A stretch of 6,299 nt of DNA, from contig RFTR01000115.1 of the NCBI GenBank assembly GCA_009923345.1, positions 1-6,299 on the forward strand, given 5' to 3'. Below are positions 1-5,797 of the stretch, in pieces. Position 1 is the first letter of the stretch. Every line of letters starts with the position of its first letter. Under the pieces are notes generated by a model. The model was given only the letters and a program-made list of their open reading frames with translations, had not been told where the DNA came from and ran no database searches. Position numbers and translations under genes: made by a program. The stretch is from Betaproteobacteria bacterium (lineage in GTDB: Bacteria; Pseudomonadota; Gammaproteobacteria; Burkholderiales; Burkholderiaceae_C).

Positions 1-105
1 GCGACCCGCACGTCGTTGAATTTCTTCTTGGTTGCGTTTGAGCACTTCAAAAGTGCCACTGCCTACGGTGCCAATGCCTAAAAGGCCAACTTGTATCGGT
101 TTCAT
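1..105 (-). CDS. hom: Homoserine dehydrogenase, N-terminal 35 residues (cut by window edge)
   Basis: Only the first 35 codons are present; the gene runs off the left edge. The visible N-terminus, starting MKPIQVGLLGIGTVGSGTFE, is the first beta strand and glycine-rich loop (G10-x-G12-x-x-G15) of an NAD(P)-binding Rossmann fold, in the form typical of stand-alone homoserine dehydrogenases. The enzyme reduces aspartate semialdehyde to homoserine in the cytoplasm, the branch point to threonine and methionine. Its ATG (105-103) overlaps the TGA of alaA (104-102) as ATGA, which suggests translational coupling in one transcript. Only a weak GAG-type ribosome site lies just upstream, which fits coupling. 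The catalytic and ACT domains are outside the window, so the call rests on the N-terminus and the known alaA-hom order of Burkholderiales. Confidence 0.88.
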   Translation of the reverse strand, partial: MKPIQVGLLGIGTVGSGTFEVLKRNQEEIQRRAGR

Positions 106-1328
106 GCTGCTCGGTTGTTTCGGTAGTTTTCTAAAAATTTAGCCATGCGTGTAATGGCTTCGCGCAACTCATCTTCATGCGGCAAAAAGACCACACGGAA
201 ATGGTCTGGGTAGGGCCAATTGAATCCCGTGCCTTGCACCAACATCACTTTGGTGTCTTGCAGCATTTCTAAGAAAAACTGTTGGTCGTCTTCAATCGGA
301 TACACCTTGGGGTCTAAGCGAGGGAATAAATACAAAGCAGCTTGTGGTTTGACGCAGGTCACACCAGGAATGGCGGTAATGAGTTCATAAGCCATATCGC
401 GTTGCTTGCGCAAACGACCACCCTCGCCTACTAAGTCGTTGATGCTTTGGTAACCACCTAGCGCAGTTTGAATCGCCCATTGCCCAGGCACATTGGCGCA
501 TAAACGCATGTTCGAGAGCATATTCAAGCCCTCGATGTAATCAGCCGCAGGCTTTTTGTCGCCAGAAACTATCAACCAACCTGCGCGGTAGCCGCAGGAG
601 CGATAGCTCTTAGAGAGCGAATTGAATGTCAAAGTCAGCACGTCTGTGCTCAAGCTAGCAATCGGCGTGTGTTTGACGCCGTCATACAAAACTTTGTCAT
701 ACACCTCGTCCGCAAAAATGACCAAGCCGTGCTCACGTGCCAAGGCAATGATCTGTAGCAACAAGTTGTCTGAATACAGCGCACCAGTTGGATTGTTAGG
801 GTTGATCACCACTATCCCTTTGGTGCGGGGTGTGATTTTTTTGCGAATGTCGTCTATGTTAGGCATCCAACCATCAGCTTCATCACACATGTAATGTATG
901 GGTGTACCGCCGGACAAACTGACGGCAGCAGTCCAAAGCGGATAGTCTGGCGCGGGTAATAGCAACTCATCGCCGTCATCAAGTAGGCCGTTGGTCGCCA
1001 TCACGATCAATTCGCTGGCACCGTTGCCTAAATAAATATCTTCGAGTCCCACACCTTTGATGCCTTGGCGTTGGGTTTCGTGCATCACCGCTTTACGTGC
1101 ACCAAAAATACCTTTGCTGTCTGAGTATCCCGCCGAATTCGGCAGGTTACGAATCATGTCTTGTTGAATTTCTTCGGGGGCATCAAAGCCAAATACTGCC
1201 AAATTACCGATGTTGAGTTTGATGATTTTTTGACCGTCCTCCTCCATTTGACGCGCACGGTCCATGATGGGCCCGCGTATGTCGTAACAGACGTTGGACA
1301 GTTTGTTGGATTTTTGAATAGTTCTCAA
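102..1328 (-). CDS. alaA: Alanine-forming PLP aminotransferase (AlaA type)
   Basis: Full-length 408-residue class I/II (fold type I) aminotransferase. It aligns by eye from the first residue with E. coli AlaA (about 405 aa), which makes alanine from pyruvate using glutamate. Visible landmarks are the N-terminal KSNKLSNVCYDIRGP, the PAPDYPLW segment near 125-132, NPNNPTG at 176-182 (N179 contacts the PLP ring), FADEVY at 205-210 (D207 and Y210), SLSKSYR with the PLP-binding lysine K240, and DHFR with R378 for the substrate carboxylate. The start is TTG at 1328-1326. It is preferred because it matches the AlaA N-terminus exactly and has a GGAGGG ribosome site directly upstream. Residues 43-45 read LAV where E. 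coli has PAP; I recall this as usual in relatives. The gene is translationally coupled to hom, so alanine and aspartate-family synthesis share a transcript. Substrate specificity is inferred from similarity. Confidence 0.93.
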   Translation of the reverse strand: MRTIQKSNKLSNVCYDIRGPIMDRARQMEEDGQKIIKLNIGNLAVFGFDAPEEIQQDMIRNLPNSAGYSDSKGIFGARKAVMHETQRQGIKGVGLEDIYLGNGASELIVMATNGLLDDGDELLLPAPDYPLWTAAVSLSGGTPIHYMCDEADGWMPNIDDIRKKITPRTKGIVVINPNNPTGALYSDNLLLQIIALAREHGLVIFADEVYDKVLYDGVKHTPIASLSTDVLTLTFNSLSKSYRSCGYRAGWLIVSGDKKPAADYIEGLNMLSNMRLCANVPGQWAIQTALGGYQSINDLVGEGGRLRKQRDMAYELITAIPGVTCVKPQAALYLFPRLDPKVYPIEDDQQFFLEMLQDTKVMLVQGTGFNWPYPDHFRVVFLPHEDELREAITRMAKFLENYRNNRAA

Positions 1329-1331
1329 AGT

Positions 1332-1337
1332 CCCTCC
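1332..1337 (-). promoter_or_regulatory. Ribosome binding site deciding the TTG start of alaA
   Basis: On the minus strand GGAGGG lies three bases before the TTG at 1328 (four if only GGAGG is counted). The motif is strong but the spacing is short. With no ATG nearby in frame until codon 22, it supports the TTG start. Confidence 0.7.
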
Positions 1338-1340
1338 GAG

Positions 1341-1369
1341 GGCTCTTTTATAGGGTGAAAACCTATAAT
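1341..1369 (+). promoter_or_regulatory. Candidate promoter for the Mth938-like gene
   Basis: A perfect TATAAT lies at 1364-1369. The hexamer 17 bp upstream (GGCTCT, 1341-1346) is a poor -35, and there is no extended -10 TG. Transcription would begin near 1376, giving a leader of about 20 bases before the ATG at 1397. This would place the upstream GTG at 1355 outside the transcript. Confidence 0.5.
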
Positions 1370-1376
1370 TTGACCA
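1347..1376 (-). promoter_or_regulatory. Candidate promoter for alaA-hom
   Basis: On the minus strand TATAAA (plus positions 1347-1352) is a plausible -10, with TGGTCA 18 bp upstream as a 4-of-6 match to TTGACA. The predicted start near 1340 would leave a leader of only about 12 bases that still includes the GGAGGG ribosome site. It overlaps the rightward promoter completely. Confidence 0.4.
1348..1368. repeat. Inverted repeat TTATAGG-N7-CCTATAA in the divergent promoter
   Basis: The arms TTATAGG (1348-1354) and CCTATAA (1362-1368) are perfect reverse complements around a 7-base spacer. Each arm contains most of the -10 hexamer of one of the two divergent promoters, so the symmetry may simply reflect paired -10 elements. 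It could also serve as an operator. Confidence 0.6.
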
Positions 1377-1396
1377 CAGTTCACCTTCCTCCCCCT

Positions 1397-1771
1397 ATGA
1401 AACTCCAACCCGATCGCATCGACACACTATCCGTAACCGGGTATGGCCCAGGTTGGATCGGCGTATCTGGAGAAAAAGTCACGCGCAGCGTAGTGATCAC
1501 ATCGCTGGGAGAGCAATTTAACTGGGATTGCGCTAATTTTTCTGAACTCAGCGCCTCCCACTTTGCGCGCTTGGCGGATTTATCCGTTGAACTCGTGATT
1601 TTTGGTAGCGGCGCTCAACTTCGCTTTATCCAACCTGCTTGGGCTTCACCCATGATGCTGCGGGGGATGGGCATGGAAACCATGGACACTTTCGCCGCCT
1701 GTCGCACCTTTAATATTTTGGCTGGCGAGGGCCGCAAAGTGGCTGCGGCCTTGCTGATTGAGGCGCATTAA
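1397..1771 (+). CDS. Mth938-like domain protein (DUF498/COG3737), function unknown
   Basis: A 124-residue cytoplasmic protein with no signal peptide or membrane segment. It looks like the bacterial Mth938-like family (DUF498), related to the mitochondrial complex I assembly factor NDUFAF3; the bacterial role is not established. Recognisable parts are MKLQPDR at the N-terminus, YGPGW at 16-20, the core strand ELVIFGSGAQLRF at 65-77, and the C-terminal METMDTFAACRTFNILAGEGRKVAAALL near 93-120. The ATG at 1397 is chosen over an in-frame GTG at 1355 because MKLQPDR is the usual family start and because the GTG lies upstream of the predicted transcription start. No Shine-Dalgarno is visible; the leader is pyrimidine-rich. 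A peroxiredoxin gene follows after 163 bp. Confidence 0.82.
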   Translation: MKLQPDRIDTLSVTGYGPGWIGVSGEKVTRSVVITSLGEQFNWDCANFSELSASHFARLADLSVELVIFGSGAQLRFIQPAWASPMMLRGMGMETMDTFAACRTFNILAGEGRKVAAALLIEAH

Positions 1772-1831
1772 CGGCTGTTAGATTGGCTTGACGTTGCGTT
1801 TGTCAAATAGGGAACACATGCACAAGCTGAG

Positions 1832-1846
1832 ACTGGATTTTCCAGT
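1832..1846 (+). repeat. Small hairpin in the spacer before the peroxiredoxin gene
   Basis: ACTGGA (1832-1837), loop TTT, TCCAGT (1841-1846) form a perfect 6-bp stem. What follows is TAAAATTG rather than a T-run, so it is not a convincing terminator. It sits directly upstream of a possible -10 (TAAAAT, 1847-1852) that has no good -35. Confidence 0.4.
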
Positions 1847-1852
1847 TAAAAT
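1847..1852 (+). promoter_or_regulatory. Possible -10 element for the peroxiredoxin gene
   Basis: TAAAAT matches TATAAT at five of six positions, and a start near 1859 would give a leader of about 75 bases. No recognisable -35 lies 16-18 bp upstream. Another -35-like TTGACG at 1788-1793 lacks a matching -10. The promoter assignment is tentative. Confidence 0.25.
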
Positions 1853-1934
1853 TGTGGGTTGCCGTTAGTGGGCGCGGTCTAGACAGTCGCCCTACTCACT
1901 TGGCCTTTACCACTGTCACACCTGATTGAGCGCT

Positions 1935-2414
1935 ATGGCAATTGTTGTCAACAAACCCCTCCCTGAATTTGAAGCCAACGCCACGGGTGGCATCAAGGTG
2001 TCAAATTCGTCCCACCACGGCCAGATGGTGGTTTTGTATTTCTACCCCAAAGACAACACCCCTGGTTGCACCACCGAAGCCATGCAGTTCCGCGACAAAT
2101 ACAAAGACTTCGCCAAAGCTGGGGCCGTAGTTTTTGGTGTGTCACGCGACAACATGAAATCGCATGACGACTTCAAAACTAAACTCGAATTGCCCTTCGA
2201 GTTAATTGCTGACACTGAAGAAAAAATGTGCCACATGTTTGGTGTCGTGAAAAACAAAATCATGTACGGCAAAAAAGTCAAAGGTATCGAGCGCAGCACT
2301 TTTTTAGTTGGCGCTGATGGCACGTTGAAACAAGAATGGCGCGGACTGAAAGTGCCAGGCCACGTGGACGAAGTGCTAAAAGCAGTGAAAGCCCTTAAGA
2401 AATCAGGTGGGTAA
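1935..2414 (+). CDS. bcp: Thiol peroxidase of the PrxQ/BCP peroxiredoxin family
   Basis: A 159-residue cytoplasmic peroxiredoxin of the usual BCP length (E. coli Bcp is 156). It reduces hydrogen peroxide and organic hydroperoxides. The active-site segment YPKDNTPGCTTEA at 37-49 carries the peroxidatic cysteine C45 in the P-x3-T-x2-C signature, and R120 in IERSTFLVG is the conserved active-site arginine. The alpha-type resolving cysteine expected five residues after C45 (C50 in E. coli Bcp) is methionine M50. The only other cysteine is C99 in MCHMFGV, matching the non-essential C99 of E. coli. The enzyme may therefore work as a 1-Cys form or use a partner thiol. The ATG at 1935 is preferred over an in-frame TTG at 1926, since MAIVVNKPLPEF is the typical N-terminus; only a weak GAG precedes it. 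A terminator follows. Confidence 0.93.
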   Translation: MAIVVNKPLPEFEANATGGIKVSNSSHHGQMVVLYFYPKDNTPGCTTEAMQFRDKYKDFAKAGAVVFGVSRDNMKSHDDFKTKLELPFELIADTEEKMCHMFGVVKNKIMYGKKVKGIERSTFLVGADGTLKQEWRGLKVPGHVDEVLKAVKALKKSGG

Positions 2415-2487
2415 CTGACGCGTACAAGCCAAATTCATAGGTTATAGTGTTTATATGACACTGCAAGTTGTGAATGCCTCTTTCATC

Positions 2488-2518
2488 AAAAGCCGCCTTG
2501 GCCTCCAGGCGGCTTTTT
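2488..2518 (+). terminator. Rho-independent terminator after the peroxiredoxin gene
   Basis: AAAAGCCGCCT (2488-2498) pairs perfectly with AGGCGGCTTTT (2507-2517) around an 8-base loop, and the T-run reaches 2518. It lies 73 bp after the bcp stop and about 50 bp before phoH, so phoH probably needs its own promoter. I see no convincing promoter in the remaining gap. Confidence 0.85.
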
Positions 2519-2567
2519 CACTTCTTGTGCGTCTGCATCATGTTTCAACTTTCTAGTCTATTCACTC

Positions 2568-4244
2568 ATGCCCTTGCCACCAGCACCCTCCAAACGCGCC
2601 GCCCTCCTCAATACCGAAGCATTTGATGCCCCTGCCAAAACCCGACAAGCACGTCGCCCCAGTGAACAAGAAGAGTTAATCGAAAGACACGTCCATAGCC
2701 CCTCGGTGGAAGGCTTTGATCGTTCAGGTGGCGGCGAATTAGTTCAAGAATTGATGGCGCCTGAGATATTGCAAGGCAATGCACAAACCTCCTTGCGCAA
2801 AACAGCTCCAACAGCGCGCGTAGCAACAAAACCCAAAAAAGCAAAAAGTACAGGGCCTACTAAGTTGTTCGTTCTCGATACCAATGTGTTGATGCACGAC
2901 CCCATGTGCCTCTACCGTTTTGAAGAGCACGATGTCTTCTTGCCCATGATCGTGCTGGAAGAGTTAGACAGTAACAAAAAAGGCATGACCGAAGTTGCGC
3001 GCAATGCGCGCCAAACTAGCCGCTCACTCGATGCCTTGGTCGCGCACCACCAAGAATCAGACATCACCACCGGCATCTTGCTCAGTGGCACGGGCCACCG
3101 TGAAGTCGGTGGCCGTTTGTTTTTCCAAACCCAGCCACTGAATTTCACGCTTCCTCCTAGCCTGCCCCAAGGCAAAGCAGACAACCAAATTTTGGGCGTG
3201 GTCGAAGCCTTGCGCGTGCAATATGCACCGCGCCCTGTAGTGTTGGTCTCCAAAGACATCAATATGCGCGTTAAAGCGCGCGCACTCGGTCTATTGGCAG
3301 AGGACTACCAAAACGACAAAACGTTGGAAGACGGCGACTTGCTTTATTCGGGTGCATTGGCGCTGCCGCACGATTTTTGGATCAAACACGCTAAGTCGGT
3401 AGAAAGTTGGCAAAGTGGAAGCCAAACCTTTTACCGTTTGAGCGGCCCTATCGTTCCTGAATTGCACATCAACCAGTTTGTGTATTTCGAATCTCCTGGT
3501 GAACCCAGCTTGTACGCGCGTGTCACCGAGATCCGAGGTAAAACCGTTGTGCTGAAAACGCTGAAAGATTTCACGCATCTCAAAAATGCAGTGTGGGGAG
3601 TCACCACGCGCAACCGTGAACAAAATTTTGCAATGAACTTGCTCACTGATCCTGAGATTGACTTTGTCACGCTCACTGGCACGGCAGGTACAGGTAAAAC
3701 TTTGATGGCGCTTGCTGCCGGTTTGACTCAGGTATTAGACGATCGCCGTTACACCGAAATAATCATGACGCGTGCAACGGTCAGCGTGGGCGAGGACATT
3801 GGTTTCTTGCCAGGCACTGAAGAAGAAAAAATGGGCCCTTGGATGGGCGCTTTGGATGACAACTTAGAAGTGCTCGCCAAAACCGAAACCAGCGCAGGCG
3901 AATGGGGCCGTGCAGCCACCAACGAACTGATTCGAAGCCGGATCAAGATTAAGAGCTTGAACTTCATGCGTGGCCGCACTTTCCTCAATAAATATTTGAT
4001 CATTGACGAGGCGCAAAACTTAACGCCCAAGCAAATGAAAACCTTGATCACCCGCGCGGGCCCAGGCACCAAGATCATTTGTATGGGTAACTTAGCGCAG
4101 ATCGACACACCCTACTTAACAGAAGGCTCATCAGGTTTGACATTTGCGGTCGATCGCTTTAAAGGATGGCCGCATGGTGGACACATTACGCTCGCGCGGG
4201 GTGAGCGCTCTCGCTTGGCGGACTTTGCCAGCGACGTGCTTTAA
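2568..4244 (+). CDS. PIN domain-PhoH ATPase fusion (PhoH2-like)
   Basis: A 558-residue cytoplasmic protein joining a PIN-type nuclease domain to a PhoH-type P-loop ATPase, the architecture called PhoH2, described in mycobacteria as an ATP-dependent RNA helicase and ribonuclease. Residues 1-98 are low-complexity, charged and probably disordered. The PIN domain (about 99-250) shows acidic positions D104 (LDTNVL), E131/E132 (VLEELD), D205 (DNQILG) and D230 (SKDINM). A beta-rich linker spans about 280-350. The ATPase domain (about 350-558) has Walker A GTAGTGKT at 371-378, Walker B LIIDE at 477-481 and the MGNLAQID segment at 506-513. All key residues seem present, so both activities are plausible; the cellular target is unknown. 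The ATG at 2568 has no clear ribosome site, but no better start is visible. It ends 19 bp from convergent dnaB. Confidence 0.92.
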   Translation: MPLPPAPSKRAALLNTEAFDAPAKTRQARRPSEQEELIERHVHSPSVEGFDRSGGGELVQELMAPEILQGNAQTSLRKTAPTARVATKPKKAKSTGPTKLFVLDTNVLMHDPMCLYRFEEHDVFLPMIVLEELDSNKKGMTEVARNARQTSRSLDALVAHHQESDITTGILLSGTGHREVGGRLFFQTQPLNFTLPPSLPQGKADNQILGVVEALRVQYAPRPVVLVSKDINMRVKARALGLLAEDYQNDKTLEDGDLLYSGALALPHDFWIKHAKSVESWQSGSQTFYRLSGPIVPELHINQFVYFESPGEPSLYARVTEIRGKTVVLKTLKDFTHLKNAVWGVTTRNREQNFAMNLLTDPEIDFVTLTGTAGTGKTLMALAAGLTQVLDDRRYTEIIMTRATVSVGEDIGFLPGTEEEKMGPWMGALDDNLEVLAKTETSAGEWGRAATNELIRSRIKIKSLNFMRGRTFLNKYLIIDEAQNLTPKQMKTLITRAGPGTKIICMGNLAQIDTPYLTEGSSGLTFAVDRFKGWPHGGHITLARGERSRLADFASDVL

Positions 4245-4267
4245 ATTTAGTCAATCGCTAAATTTAA
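4241..4267. repeat. AT-rich inverted repeat holding both convergent stop codons
   Basis: TTAAATTTAG (4241-4250) and CTAAATTTAA (4258-4267) are perfect 10-base complements around loop TCAATCG. The phoH TAA (4242-4244) lies in the left arm and the dnaB TAA (4266-4264, minus strand) in the right arm. The stem has one G-C pair and no T-run beyond it, so it is at most a weak bidirectional terminator. Confidence 0.6.
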
Positions 4268-5601
4268 TAGTCGCCGTTGCTATAGCCGCTTGCCAAGCTC
4301 TCGAAGCGGGTGAGCGGTTTCAAGAACGCTAGTTTCACAGTCCCTGTCGGGCCGTTGCGATGTTTACCGATGATGATCTCGGCTACGCCAGGCTCTTTCG
4401 AATCTTTGTTGTAATAGTCATCACGGTAGATGAACATGATGACGTCTGCGTCTTGTTCGATCGCACCAGATTCGCGCAGATCGCTCATCATGGGGCGCTT
4501 GTCAGTACGAGTTTCCACGCTCCGGTTCAATTGCGAAAGTGCGATCACAGGGCACTGCAATTCTTTCGCCAGCATTTTTAATCCGCGCGAAATTTCACCA
4601 ATTTCAGTTGCGCGGTTGTCTCCGTTATTGCTGCTGATATTGCCACTCATCAATTGCAAATAGTCGACTACGATCAAACCTAATTTGCCACAGGTACGCG
4701 CAAGTCGTCGCGCATTCGCACGCAGCTCCATGGGTGTGAGACTCGGCGTCTCATCAATATGCAAAGAGACATTGCGTAACTTCTCTATGGCCTCGGTTAA
4801 TCGCGGCCATTCTTCTTGGTTTAATTTGCCGGTGCGTAAACGTTGCTGGTCAATGCGCCCAATGGAGCCAACGATACGAATCGCATTGATGGCCAATGCT
4901 GTTTTGCCCATCGATGGACGCGCCGCCAAAACGATCAAGTCGCCTGCTTGCATGCCAGAAGTCATCTTGTCAAAGTCAACAAAGCCTGAAGGTACGCCGG
5001 TTATATCGTTGGGGCTATCGGCCATCTGATTAACACGGTCCATCAAAATCACGGCCAACTGGTCCATGCTTTGAAAGCCTTGCTTCAAGCGAGAGCCTTC
5101 TTCACCTATTTGGAAGATTTTTTGCTCTGCCTCATCCAAGATTTGCGGTACAGGCTTGCCTTGTGTGTTGAATGCATTGGTCGCAATTTCGTCACTTGCA
5201 GTCACGAGCTTGCGCAAAATAGCGCGCTCGCGCACGATTTCTGCATAACGACGGATGTTGCTAGCACTCGGCACATATTGCGCCAGCGCATTCAAATACC
5301 CCAAGCCACCCACTTCTTCGGCCTTGCCAATGGACTGCAAGTGCTCGTAAACAGTGATCACATCGGCAGGGCGAGAAGCGTTGATGAGCGCTTGGATCGA
5401 TAAATACACTTGCCGATGCTCGTAGCGATAGAACACACCTTCAGACAACAAGTCAGCAACCTGCTCCCATGACTTGTTATCCAGCAACAAGCCACCCAAA
5501 ACACTCGACTCAGCTTCCATCGAATGCGGCGGTATGCGCAGCTGAGCAATTTGCTGGTCTGCTGGGAAGCTTTCGTCAAAGTTGGATAGAACGGCTGACA
5601 T
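4264..5601 (-). CDS. dnaB: Replicative DNA helicase DnaB with a 25-residue internal gap after Walker A
   Basis: Replicative helicase that unwinds DNA at the fork as a hexamer. The 445-residue reading frame has the N-terminal primase-interaction domain (about 14-125), a linker, and the RecA-like motor domain. It shows Walker A RPSMGKT (228-234, K233), Walker B LIVVDYLQL (D313), SQLNRS at 356-361, DLRESGAIEQDAD at 374-386 and GKHRNGP at 412-418 with the probable arginine finger R415. After GKTALAIN the sequence jumps at 239/240 to AIRIVGSIGRID. By alignment from memory with E. coli DnaB, about 25 residues are absent, including the FSLEM motif with the catalytic glutamate. Restoring them would give about 470 aa, close to E. 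coli's 471. The rest is intact and in frame. ATG 5601 is chosen because MSAVLSNFDE is the usual start; a GTG at 5619 adds six residues. As written it is probably inactive. Confidence 0.93.
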   Translation of the reverse strand: MSAVLSNFDESFPADQQIAQLRIPPHSMEAESSVLGGLLLDNKSWEQVADLLSEGVFYRYEHRQVYLSIQALINASRPADVITVYEHLQSIGKAEEVGGLGYLNALAQYVPSASNIRRYAEIVRERAILRKLVTASDEIATNAFNTQGKPVPQILDEAEQKIFQIGEEGSRLKQGFQSMDQLAVILMDRVNQMADSPNDITGVPSGFVDFDKMTSGMQAGDLIVLAARPSMGKTALAINAIRIVGSIGRIDQQRLRTGKLNQEEWPRLTEAIEKLRNVSLHIDETPSLTPMELRANARRLARTCGKLGLIVVDYLQLMSGNISSNNGDNRATEIGEISRGLKMLAKELQCPVIALSQLNRSVETRTDKRPMMSDLRESGAIEQDADVIMFIYRDDYYNKDSKEPGVAEIIIGKHRNGPTGTVKLAFLKPLTRFESLASGYSNGDY

Positions 5602-5648
5602 GGTGTTTTCGTTAAACACACATCCTAAGCCCTGACAAGCTCATAGCC

Positions 5649-5657
5649 TGAGGATAA
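5649..5657 (-). promoter_or_regulatory. Near-consensus DnaA box upstream of dnaB
   Basis: The minus strand reads TTATCCTCA, one mismatch from the DnaA box TTATCCACA. It has the same orientation as the perfect box at 5661-5669, with three bases between them. Confidence 0.4.
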
Positions 5658-5660
5658 AGC

Positions 5661-5669
5661 TGTGGATAA
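5661..5669 (-). promoter_or_regulatory. Consensus DnaA box upstream of dnaB
   Basis: The minus strand reads TTATCCACA, an exact match to the high-affinity DnaA box. It lies 60 bp upstream of the dnaB ATG, where a promoter would be expected, so DnaA could regulate the gene. I see no strong -35/-10 pair near it. Confidence 0.6.
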
Positions 5670-5691
5670 GTGGTGCGTTTCTTGGGGAAAT

Positions 5692-5722
5692 CAAAAGAAA
5701 AGCCGCTCCTAAGAGCGGCTTT
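5692..5722 (-). terminator. Rho-independent terminator of the ribosomal protein operon
   Basis: AAAGCCGCTC (5699-5708) pairs perfectly with GAGCGGCTTT (5713-5722) around a four-base loop. Read leftward, the hairpin is followed by TTTTCTTTTGA, a good T-rich tract. It lies 75 bp after the rplI stop and upstream of dnaB, which separates dnaB from the ribosomal operon. Its core (AAAGCCGC/GCGGCTTT) resembles the terminator after bcp. Confidence 0.85.
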
Positions 5723-5744
5723 CGGGTTGGCTAATTTAGCTTAA

Positions 5745-5768
5745 TGCGTTTAACTTAAATTAAACGCA
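5745..5768. repeat. Inverted repeat in the 3' region of rplI
   Basis: TGCGTTTAA (5745-5753) and TTAAACGCA (5760-5768) are perfect 9-base complements around a six-base loop. The repeat lies between the rplI stop and the operon terminator. No T-run follows it leftward, so it may be an RNA 3'-end stabilising hairpin or a protein-binding palindrome; its role is not known. Confidence 0.5.
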
Positions 5769-5797
5769 CCAAAAAAGGCCAATATGCTTTGGATGAA

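Noticed and set aside
622..894. Long open frames opposite or overlapping alaA, phoH, dnaB and rplI as separate genes
   Set aside because: Their translations show no recognisable domains, and they are fully inside well-supported genes in other frames.
1355..1396. GTG at 1355 as the start of the Mth938-like gene, adding 14 residues
   Set aside because: The added residues do not match the family N-terminus as I know it, and the perfect -10 TATAAT lies within them, so they would not be transcribed.
1788..1806. TTGAC-N9-GTCAA inverted repeat upstream of bcp as a regulator site, and a possible OxyR site in the same gap
   Set aside because: Arms of only five bases are expected by chance, and the spaced ATAG/CTAT pattern of OxyR sites is absent.
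1926..1934. TTG at 1926 as the start of the peroxiredoxin
   Set aside because: It adds only three residues, and the ATG at 1935 gives the standard N-terminus.
2443..2463. TATAGT -10-like element and AGTGT/ACACT repeat after bcp as the source of a small RNA ending at the 2488-2518 terminator
   Set aside because: There is no matching -35 at proper spacing and the repeat is short; the terminator is adequately explained by bcp.
4863..4920. An intein or insertion event explaining the odd dnaB P-loop region
   Set aside because: DnaB inteins insert near the P-loop, but here sequence is missing, not added, and no intein splicing blocks are present.
5602..5619. GTG at 5619 as the start of dnaB, adding six residues
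   Set aside because: MSAVLSNFDE from the ATG at 5601 looks like the usual start. An AGGA three bases before the GTG keeps this alternative open, but it does not change the interpretation.
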